A DNA stretch of 64,000 bases from Phaeobacter gallaeciensis. Lineage in GTDB: Bacteria; Pseudomonadota; Alphaproteobacteria; Rhodobacterales; Rhodobacteraceae. Both the position numbers and the translations under genes were made by a program. Below the pieces are notes generated by a model that was not told the DNA's origin, made no database searches, and was given only the letters and a program-made list of their open reading frames with translations. Shown in pieces: positions 57,345-64,000 of this stretch; the first letter of the stretch is position 1; each line of letters starts with the position of its first letter. Location: assembly GCF_001678945.1 (NCBI RefSeq), contig NZ_CP015124.1, positions 2,456,001 through 2,520,000 of the forward strand. The letters run 5' to 3'.

Positions 57345-58823
57345 TTATTCGGCCCAACTGACAGCAGTCAGATCGGTCGCCTGTGTCGGCGCATTGGCCC
57401 AAAGACCCTGAAGATCAGCCTTTGCCACGCTGAGAGAAGCCAGCTGGAACAGGTAGCCGTTGACGTAGTCGTCGGCGATGATCTGTTGCGCCTGCTGCAG
57501 CATCGCGGTCCGCTGATCGGGATCGGTGGTGCCGTTCAGGTCGGTCATCAGCTGCTGGAAGTCCGGATTGTCATACTGGAAGTAGTATTCCGGGCGGGCA
57601 TAGATCCCGATGTCCATCGGCTCGGTATGGCTGACGATGGTCAGGCCAAAGTTCTTGCCGCGGAACACGGTTTCCAGCCACTGCGCCCATTCCACGTTGA
57701 TGATCTCGGCCTTGATGCCGACATTTGCCAGCTGGGCGGCGATGATCTCACCGCCACGGCGGGCATAAGAGGGCGGCGGCAGGTGCAGGGTGGTTTCAAA
57801 TCCGTCCGGCAGACCGGCCTCGGCCAGCAGCGCCTTGGCCTTTTCCGGATCAAAGGCGGACTGACCGGTCAGATCCACATAGGCCGGGTTGTGCGGCGCA
57901 AAATGGGTGCCGATCGGAGTGCCATAGCCGAACATGGCGCCATCGATGATGGCCTGACGGTCGATGGCATGGGCCAGCGCCTCGCGCACCTTCACATTGT
58001 CAAAGGGCGCCTGTTTGTTGTTGGTCGACAGGATGGTTTCCCCCTCGGTCGAACCGACCAGAACCTGGAACCGCGGATCGGCGTCGAACTGCGGCAGGTT
58101 CTCGGGCGCGGGGAAGCCGGAAAAAGCATCGACATCCTCGGCCATCACGGCTGCAAAGGCGGCGGTGGGGTCCGAGATGAACTTGAAGGTGGCCTTGTCC
58201 AGTTTCGCGGGGGTGCCCCAGTAATCGGCGTTCTTTTCCAGATCGATGCGGTCGCCCTGCACCCAGCCTGCGAATTTGAAGGCACCGGTGCCCATCGGCG
58301 CGGTCTTGATGTCCTCGATGCTTTCCGGCGCCACGATCACGGCATCGCCCCAGGCCAGATTGAACAGCAGGCTGCCGTTAGGCTGGCTCAGCGTGACTTT
58401 GACGGTCATCGGATCAACCACGGTGACATCTGCGATGTCCGAGAACAGCGCCTTTTGCGCATTTGTGCTGTCTTCGGCGCGGGCGCGGTCCAGGCTGAAT
58501 TTCACGTCTTCGGCGTCCATGCTGGTGCCGTCATGGAAGGTGACGCCGTCGTGCAGGTGGAATGTATAGGTCAGACCGTCCTCGGAAATGTCCCAGCTTT
58601 TGGCGAGACCCGGCACAACCGAGCCATCCCCCATAAAGCGGGTCAGACCTTCGAAGACGTTGGAGTAGAGGACCTGATCGATGGCCCCGGCAGCGGCGCT
58701 GGTCGGGTCCAGATGCGGCGGTTCCAGCTGCAGACCGATGGTGACGCTGTCTTTGGCCCAGGCGGCTGCGGTGCTCAGCGCCAGCGCGGAACCGGCGGCA
58801 AAGAGGATGGATCTGAATGTCAC
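57345..58823 (-). CDS. Peptide-type ABC transporter substrate-binding protein (family 5)
   Basis: A 492-residue periplasmic protein. The GTG at 58823, seven bases after GGGAG, gives a signal peptide VTFRSILFAAGSALALSTAAAWA. Family-5 features are GLQLEPPHLDPTSAAAGAIDQVLYSNVFEGLTRF, YTFHLHDGVTFHDG, VKFSLDRA and VREALAHAIDR. The ligand could be a peptide, but family 5 also binds nickel, opines, sugars and other solutes. A longer in-frame ATG adds 59 residues that would bury the signal peptide, so it is not used. Confidence 0.93.
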   Translation of the reverse strand: MTFRSILFAAGSALALSTAAAWAKDSVTIGLQLEPPHLDPTSAAAGAIDQVLYSNVFEGLTRFMGDGSVVPGLAKSWDISEDGLTYTFHLHDGVTFHDGTSMDAEDVKFSLDRARAEDSTNAQKALFSDIADVTVVDPMTVKVTLSQPNGSLLFNLAWGDAVIVAPESIEDIKTAPMGTGAFKFAGWVQGDRIDLEKNADYWGTPAKLDKATFKFISDPTAAFAAVMAEDVDAFSGFPAPENLPQFDADPRFQVLVGSTEGETILSTNNKQAPFDNVKVREALAHAIDRQAIIDGAMFGYGTPIGTHFAPHNPAYVDLTGQSAFDPEKAKALLAEAGLPDGFETTLHLPPPSYARRGGEIIAAQLANVGIKAEIINVEWAQWLETVFRGKNFGLTIVSHTEPMDIGIYARPEYYFQYDNPDFQQLMTDLNGTTDPDQRTAMLQQAQQIIADDYVNGYLFQLASLSVAKADLQGLWANAPTQATDLTAVSWAE

Positions 58824-59023
58824 TTTGAAACTCCCTGATGTTGGAAACACGCCCTTGTTGGCGGGCTTGCCAGAAGTCTGTCCTGATTTTGCAGTGTTAA
58901 TCAAGAGCCTGTCGCGTTTTGGCGTTGCGGCAGAAAGAGACAAGGGGGGAGACATTTCGCGCACTGGATGCTGCGGGTGCGAAATGATACCCCTCCGCAA
59001 CCCAAAACCAACGTGGGAAGAAG

Positions 59024-59860
59024 ATGAGCGCGAACCTCCAGACCAAGGCCATCACGGCCGAAGATATCCGCGCCCGAAAGGGCCAGGATCCCATCGTCAG
59101 CCTGACAGCCTATACCACCCCGATGGCGGGGCTGATGGATGACACATGCGATTTCGTTCTGGTGGGGGATAGTGTCGGCATGGTGCTGCATGGGCTGCCC
59201 TCGACTCTGGGCGTCACCATGGAGATGATGGTCCTGCACGGTCAGGCGGTGGCGCGGGGGCTGAAACGGGCGCTGATGGTGATCGACATGCCTTTTGGCA
59301 GCTACGAGGAGGGCCCGGCACAGGCCTTTGGCAATGCGGCGCGGCTGATGCGCGAAACCGGTGCTGGCGCGGTCAAGTTGGAAGGCGGGGTCGAGATGGC
59401 CGAGACCATCCGGTTTCTTGTCAAACGCGGCATCCCGGTGATGGCGCATATCGGTCTGACGCCGCAGTCGATCAACACGCTGGGCGGGTACAAGGTGCAG
59501 GGCCGCGATGAGCAGGCAGAGACGGTGATTGCCGATGCCCACGCCGTTGCCGAGGCTGGCGCCTTTGCCGTGGTGCTGGAAAAGGTGCCGCAGGTCCTGG
59601 CCGATCAGATCACCGCAGAGATCGCCATTCCGACCATTGGTATCGGCGCCTCGGCAGGCTGTGACGGGCAGGTTCTGGTACTGGATGACATGCTGGGCAT
59701 GTTCGCCGCCTTCAAACCGAAGTTTGTCAAACGCTACGCCGATCTTGGCCCCATGGCCGAGGCCGCGATCAAGGAATACGCGACCGAGGTGCGCAGCCGC
59801 AGTTTTCCGGCGGCTGAACATGTTTTCGCGGATGCGGCGCCCGGCGCCAAGAAGGACTGA
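59024..59860 (+). CDS. panB: 3-methyl-2-oxobutanoate hydroxymethyltransferase PanB
   Basis: A 278-residue TIM-barrel enzyme. Characteristic segments are [33 protein letters not shown] (metal and substrate residues), [51 protein letters not shown] and [20 protein letters not shown]. It makes ketopantoate from 2-oxoisovalerate and methylene-tetrahydrofolate. GGAAGAAG precedes the ATG. It is 8 bp upstream of panC in one operon. Confidence 0.96.
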   Translation: MSANLQTKAITAEDIRARKGQDPIVSLTAYTTPMAGLMDDTCDFVLVGDSVGMVLHGLPSTLGVTMEMMVLHGQAVARGLKRALMVIDMPFGSYEEGPAQAFGNAARLMRETGAGAVKLEGGVEMAETIRFLVKRGIPVMAHIGLTPQSINTLGGYKVQGRDEQAETVIADAHAVAEAGAFAVVLEKVPQVLADQITAEIAIPTIGIGASAGCDGQVLVLDDMLGMFAAFKPKFVKRYADLGPMAEAAIKEYATEVRSRSFPAAEHVFADAAPGAKKD

Positions 59861-59868
59861 CCGAAACA

Positions 59869-60726
59869 ATGACTGTTCCTATTCTGCGCCGCCTTGCGGA
59901 CCTGCGCGCGCAACACGCCACCTGGATCCGCGCGGGTGAAGTTGTCGGCGTCGTGCCCACCATGGGCGCCCTGCACGCTGGGCACCTGTCGCTGGTCGAG
60001 GCGGCCAAGGCTACTTGTGACCGGGTGATCGTGACCATTTTCGTGAACCCGCGGCAATTCAACAGCCCCGAGGATCTGGCCAAATACCCGCGCACCGAAC
60101 GGGCGGATGCCGAAAAACTCGCGCCGTTTGATGTCGATGTGGTCTATGTTCCGGACCCCGATCAGATCTATCCCGATGGCTATGCCACCTCGGTCTCGGT
60201 CGAAGGTATCACAGACGTTCTGGAGGGCACATTCCGGCCTGGACATTTCGATGGTGTCGCCACTGTCGTGGCCAAGCTGTTCCTGCAGACCGGCGCCCAC
60301 AAGGCGTTTTTTGGCGAAAAGGATTTCCAGCAGCTGATGGTGGTGCGCCGCATGGCGCGGGATCTCGATATCCCGATCGAAGTGGTTGGCTGCCCCACCG
60401 TACGCGAAGACTCTGGTCTTGCCATGTCCTCGCGCAATATGCGCCTGTCGGTGGAGGCTTTGGAGAAGGCCGGTCGGCTTTATCCCATCATGACGGGCTG
60501 CGCGGACCGACTGGCTGCCGGGGAAACCTTCGACCAGATCGAGCCAGAGGCGCGCGCCGCCCTGCAGGCCGCGGGTTTTGGTGAGGTCGAGTATCTGGAC
60601 CTGCGCTGCGCTGACACTCTGGCACCGCTGCAAACCCCAACCCGGCCCGCGCGGCTCCTGGTGGCGGCATGGCTCGATGGGGTGCGGCTGATCGACAATA
60701 TCGCGGTTCCGCAACTAAGTGATTAG
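59869..60726 (+). CDS. panC: Pantothenate synthetase PanC
   Basis: A 285-residue ligase of the nucleotidyltransferase superfamily. The HIGH-like motif is in [54 protein letters not shown] and [16 protein letters not shown] (KMSKS-equivalent) are all present. It joins pantoate and beta-alanine with ATP. Second gene of panB-panC; no panD or panE is in the window. Confidence 0.96.
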   Translation: MTVPILRRLADLRAQHATWIRAGEVVGVVPTMGALHAGHLSLVEAAKATCDRVIVTIFVNPRQFNSPEDLAKYPRTERADAEKLAPFDVDVVYVPDPDQIYPDGYATSVSVEGITDVLEGTFRPGHFDGVATVVAKLFLQTGAHKAFFGEKDFQQLMVVRRMARDLDIPIEVVGCPTVREDSGLAMSSRNMRLSVEALEKAGRLYPIMTGCADRLAAGETFDQIEPEARAALQAAGFGEVEYLDLRCADTLAPLQTPTRPARLLVAAWLDGVRLIDNIAVPQLSD

Positions 60727-60795
60727 TCGGGTCTGGTCGCGCTAACACTTTTGCGTCTAAAGTCTGCCCTCAGAAGACAGGAGAGAGGGCAGGAG

Positions 60796-62286
60796 ATGAG
60801 TTTTATTCTGGCGATCGACCAGGGCACGACCTCGACGCGGGCGATTTTGTTCGACGGGGACATGCAGGTCGCCCATACCGCGCAGCAGGAGTTCCCGCAG
60901 TATTTCCCGCAGGCCGGCTGGGTGGAACACGACCCCGAAGAAATCTGGTCCTCCACGCTGGAGGTCTGTCGCCGGGTGATCTCGGAACAGGGCATCTCGG
61001 CATCTGATATCACCGCCATCGGCATCACCAATCAGCGCGAAACCACGGTGGTCTGGGACCGGGAAACCGGCCAGCCCATCCACAAGGCCATCGTCTGGCA
61101 GGACCGCCGCACCTCGGCGATCTGCGAAGAGCTGCGGACCGCCGGGCATGGCGATCTGGTACACAAGACGACGGGTCTGCTGCTTGATCCCTATTTTTCC
61201 GGCACCAAGGTCAAGTGGATCCTCGACACTGTGCCCGGCGCCCGCAGCCGCGCGGCCGAGGGCAAGCTGATGTTCGGCACCGTGGACAGTTTCCTGATCT
61301 GGCGGTTGACCGGCGGCGCCGCCCATGTGACCGATGCCACCAATGCTGCGCGCACGCTGATGTATGACATCCGCGAAGGCGGCTGGAGCGCCGAGATCTG
61401 TGAGGTCCTGGATGTGCCAATGCAGATGCTGCCCGAGGTCAAGGACTGCGCCGCAGACTTCGGCATCGCTGCGGCCGAGCATTTCGGCGCTGAAATCCCG
61501 ATCCTCGGCGTGGCGGGGGATCAGCAGGCGGCCACCATCGGTCAGGCCTGTTTCCAACCCGGCATGATGAAATCCACCTATGGCACCGGTTGTTTTGCAT
61601 TGCTCAATACCGGCGCGACACCGGTTGAATCCCGCAACCGGATGCTGACCACCATCGCCTATCAGCTGGATGGCCAGCCGACCTATGCGCTGGAAGGATC
61701 GATCTTTATCGCGGGCGCAGCGGTGCAATGGCTGCGCGACGGGTTGGGCATCATCGGCTCGGCGCAGGAAACCGGCGGTCTGGCAGCCTCGGCAGACCCC
61801 GGGCAGGACGTGATCCTGGTGCCGGCCTTCACTGGCCTCGGCGCGCCCTATTGGGAACCGGATTGCCGTGGTGGCATGTTTGGTCTCACCCGCAATTCCG
61901 GCCCGGCGGAATTCGCCCGTGCCGCATTGCAAAGCGTCGCCTATCAGACCCGCGATCTGTGGGAGGCGATGCGCGCCGACTGGCAGGAGGCTGCCGAGGA
62001 CAGCGTCACCCTGCGCGTCGATGGCGGGATGAGCGCCAGCGACTGGACCATGCAAAGCCTGTCGGACATCCTCGGGGCCCCGGTCGACCGGCCGGTAATG
62101 CAGGAAACCACGGCGCTGGGCGCGGCCTGGCTGGCGGGCATGAAGGCCGGTATTTATCCCGACCAGAGCGGCTTTGCCGCAACCTGGGCCCGGGATCGCC
62201 AGTTCACACCCGCGATGGAGGCGGACCAGAGAGAGGCCGCCTACGGTCGCTGGAAACGGGCGGTGCAGGCGGTGATCGGCGTCTGA
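60796..62286 (+). CDS. glpK: Glycerol kinase GlpK
   Basis: A 496-residue FGGY-family kinase. The N-terminus [20 protein letters not shown] is the phosphate-1 region. Further motifs are [82 protein letters not shown] and [15 protein letters not shown]. It phosphorylates glycerol to glycerol-3-phosphate. The ATG at 60796 follows GAGGGCAGGAG. No other glp gene is in the window. A palindromic repeat element lies downstream. Confidence 0.95.
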   Translation: MSFILAIDQGTTSTRAILFDGDMQVAHTAQQEFPQYFPQAGWVEHDPEEIWSSTLEVCRRVISEQGISASDITAIGITNQRETTVVWDRETGQPIHKAIVWQDRRTSAICEELRTAGHGDLVHKTTGLLLDPYFSGTKVKWILDTVPGARSRAAEGKLMFGTVDSFLIWRLTGGAAHVTDATNAARTLMYDIREGGWSAEICEVLDVPMQMLPEVKDCAADFGIAAAEHFGAEIPILGVAGDQQAATIGQACFQPGMMKSTYGTGCFALLNTGATPVESRNRMLTTIAYQLDGQPTYALEGSIFIAGAAVQWLRDGLGIIGSAQETGGLAASADPGQDVILVPAFTGLGAPYWEPDCRGGMFGLTRNSGPAEFARAALQSVAYQTRDLWEAMRADWQEAAEDSVTLRVDGGMSASDWTMQSLSDILGAPVDRPVMQETTALGAAWLAGMKAGIYPDQSGFAATWARDRQFTPAMEADQREAAYGRWKRAVQAVIGV

Positions 62287-62439
62287 TCCTGCGGGTCAAA
62301 CCCGCGCCGATTCGGGTCAAGGGCCGCTCGAGCGGCCCCGCCGCAGGCGGGGGCACCCTTGAGGCGACTCGGCGCAGTCCCAAACTGGAACAGGTGCTTT
62401 CAGGGCAGACCTGCCCCTGAAACGCTTCTCAGCAAAACC

Positions 62440-62520
62440 TGTCGCGGCGCACATCGTGCGCCGCCGGGCCCAACGCAGACCGCGTCATCTTTGATGACAC
62501 GGGAAAGCGGCGGGAGCGCC
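62440..62520. repeat. Palindromic intergenic repeat element, copy 3 (glpK/FAD oxidoreductase junction)
   Basis: A hairpin with 9-bp arms (GCGGCGCAC/GTGCGCCGC, loop ATC) at 62444-62464 is followed at once by GGGCCCAAC (62466-62474) and, 38 bp later, by CGGGAGCGCC (62511-62520). The order matches copies 1 and 2. The rest of the 254-bp gap also has short palindromes (for example GGGCCGCTCGAGCGGCCC near 62319) but no gene. Confidence 0.6.
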
Positions 62521-62540
62521 CCTGTCGCAGTCGAGGTGGT

Positions 62541-63797
62541 TCAGTCCAGCTGAGCGCCTTCGGCTATCGTGCGGGGGCGGGCGTTCAGCTCTTCGATGCT
62601 GAAGCCGGCGATGGATTTGTACTTCGCCGCATGGGCGGCCAGATCCTCCATGGGGATCACATCCTCGACGGTCTCGAAATCGCCACCGCAGAGATCCTCG
62701 ACCATCTGCAGCACCGCATCCGGGCCGCCGGCGCTGCGGTTGGCGAGGCCGACGTTGGTGGTCAGCGGGCGCACCGCCGCCTCATAGGCTTCCAGCGCGG
62801 CAGGGGTCAGCCCGTGCCGCAGCAGTTCGGCGCCGATCAGGCGGGCATCAAGAATGGCCTGGCTCGCCCCATTCGAGCCGACAGGATAGGTCGGATGCGC
62901 CGCATCGCCCATCAACGTCACTGATCCGTCGGTCCATTTCGGCAACGGATCGCGGTCCACCATCGGGTATTCATAAACCACATCAGCGCCGCGGATCAGG
63001 CCGGGTACGTCGATCCAGTCGAATGTCCAGTCCTCGAAGTCGCCGACAAAATCCTCGATATCCGCCGCGCGGTTCCAGTCTTCCTTCTTCCAGGCGGCAC
63101 TCGGATCAAAGCTTTTCTCGGCGATCCAGTTGATCGTTGCCAGACCGTCGCTGCCGGGGTCCGAAATCGGATAGGCCACCATGCGCAGGGCGTTGTGGCC
63201 GATCATCACCATGGCGCCGCCACCGCTCCAGACCGGGGCCTGCGTCGTGGCGCGCCACAGGATCCGGCCGTTCCAGATCGGCTCGCCTTCGTTCGGGTAC
63301 ATCTGTTTGCGCAGGGCCGAGTGGATGCCGTCGGCCGCAATCAGCAACCGTCCCCCAAGACGCCGCCCATCGTCGAGCAAAAGCACGGCGCCCTCGGGTG
63401 TGGTTTCAAAGCCGGTGGCGCGGGCACCGGTCGAAATGCATTCTGCCCCGGCGCGGGCCACCAGCGCCTCATAAAGCATCATCTGAAGGGCGCCGCGGTG
63501 CACCGAATACTGCGGCCAGGCATAGCCTGCATCCATGCCACGCGGTTCTTCCCAGATCGTCTTGCCCAGCTTGGTGTAGAACCCCAGCTGCCGGGTGCGC
63601 ACGCCGATGGCGTCCAGTTCCTTTTCCAGCCCCAGATCCAAGAGTTCCCGCACCGCATTGGGTTGCAGGTTGATGCCAACCCCCATTGGTTTCAGCTCGG
63701 GCGCGGATTCGCAGATGTGAAAGGGCACACCGATCTGGTGCAGCGTCAATCCAAGTGTCAGGCCGGCAATACCGCCACCTGCGATGAGAAGGGTCAT
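62541..63797 (-). CDS. FAD-dependent monooxygenase (aromatic hydroxylase-like)
   Basis: A 418-residue group A flavoprotein. The dinucleotide motif is LLIAGGGIAGLTLGLTLHQIGVPFHICES. The DG motif region is LLIAADGIHSALRKQMYP. The second FAD motif is VTLMGDAAHPTYPVGSNGASQAILDARLIGAEL. The pattern matches the salicylate/3-hydroxybenzoate hydroxylase and UbiH-like superfamily. The substrate is unknown and no ring-cleavage genes lie nearby. It is convergent with glpK. Confidence 0.88.
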   Translation of the reverse strand: MTLLIAGGGIAGLTLGLTLHQIGVPFHICESAPELKPMGVGINLQPNAVRELLDLGLEKELDAIGVRTRQLGFYTKLGKTIWEEPRGMDAGYAWPQYSVHRGALQMMLYEALVARAGAECISTGARATGFETTPEGAVLLLDDGRRLGGRLLIAADGIHSALRKQMYPNEGEPIWNGRILWRATTQAPVWSGGGAMVMIGHNALRMVAYPISDPGSDGLATINWIAEKSFDPSAAWKKEDWNRAADIEDFVGDFEDWTFDWIDVPGLIRGADVVYEYPMVDRDPLPKWTDGSVTLMGDAAHPTYPVGSNGASQAILDARLIGAELLRHGLTPAALEAYEAAVRPLTTNVGLANRSAGGPDAVLQMVEDLCGGDFETVEDVIPMEDLAAHAAKYKSIAGFSIEELNARPRTIAEGAQLD

Positions 63798-63910
63798 TCC
63801 GCGTTTCTCCTGTTCGGTCTGGTGCCCTAGAAAACATGCTTCATCTGATCAGAGCAAGTGCGCGCTGACTCACCCCGAAGGCACAGACCCGGGCCCCGGT
63901 CTGTGCAGGC

Positions 63911-64000
63911 TCAATCCTGGGCGGCGATGATCAGATCGGGGCCAAAGATGACATCGGCGTAGTTGCCAAGATAGATCTTCAGCCAAGGGGTAAACCGGTC
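63911..64000 (-). CDS. Unidentified gene, C-terminal end (partial)
   Basis: The final 29 codons of a gene running out of the window on the minus strand, ending in TGA at 63913-63911. The peptide is hydrophobic and aromatic (for example WLKIYLGNYADVIFGPDL) and ends IIAAQD. I do not recognise a family from this fragment. Confidence 0.5.
   Translation of the reverse strand, partial: DRFTPWLKIYLGNYADVIFGPDLIIAAQD

Noticed and set aside
57118-57411. 97-codon plus-strand frame in the ABC operon gap
   Set aside because: It overlaps the end of the binding-protein gene and its terminator and lacks a start region.

Overview
This is a GC-rich chromosomal segment from a member of the Roseobacter group (Rhodobacteraceae, Alphaproteobacteria), of the Ruegeria/Phaeobacter/Leisingera kind. 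The assignment rests on gene order (ubiB-ubiE, mutM, enoyl-CoA hydratase, rpsT, dnaA, dnaN, recF, gyrB), on the alphaproteobacterial forms of SerC and RpsT, on the HutF/HutG version of histidine degradation, and on Hint-domain and RTX secreted proteins. Genus and species cannot be fixed from the sequence alone. No rRNA, tRNA, CRISPR array, insertion sequence or prophage was seen. About 57 protein genes are present, nearly all intact.

Layout. 1-2.2 kb: the tail of an amino-acid ABC binding protein, a small unknown protein and a secreted choice-of-anchor-L/Hint protein. 2.2-9.6 kb: a complete hut regulon, with hutF-hutC divergent from hutI-H-G-U. The four hutI-H-G-U genes are joined by ATGA overlaps, and the shared promoter carries a 16-bp palindrome that is very probably the HutC operator. 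9.6-13.2 kb: dapD, a GntR regulator, a Ser/Thr dehydratase and a LOG-family protein. 13.2-15 kb: a small unknown protein divergent from a serralysin-type RTX protease, with a highly structured promoter. 15-21.2 kb: rlmN, an IalB-like protein, a Rhizobium-type asparaginase, a TSUP exporter, serB and an AI-2E family transporter. 21.2-24.4 kb: serC-serA behind a structured leader. 24.4-31.2 kb: a small histidine-rich membrane protein, a protein phosphatase, a candidate sRNA, kbl-tdh, an XRE-cupin regulator divergent from a thiolase, and poorly conserved small proteins.

31.3-45 kb is the replication-gene core: ubiE-ubiB, mutM, enoyl-CoA hydratase, rpsT, dnaA, dnaN, recF-lysE and gyrB. It contains an inserted TetR/quinone-reductase pair with three matching operators. 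44.9-51.5 kb: a PAS-GAF sensor, trhO, then pncA, a hybrid histidine kinase and pncB. 51.6-58.8 kb: a peptide-type ABC importer (binding protein, two permeases, one fused double ATPase) with a GNAT acetyltransferase and an aldehyde dehydrogenase in the same overlapping operon. 59-64 kb: panB-panC, glpK, a FAD monooxygenase and the end of an unidentified gene.

How it works together: the window combines carbon and nitrogen catabolism (histidine, threonine, asparagine, serine, glycerol, peptides) with cofactor synthesis (pantothenate, ubiquinone, NAD salvage) and replication initiation. The most notable non-gene signals are a dispersed hairpin family in convergent gene junctions, the triple TetR operator, a CtrA-type box before the protease, the serC leader, and palindromes in the rpsT-dnaA gap. 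The most notable protein oddity is a threonine dehydrogenase lacking all four structural-zinc cysteines.
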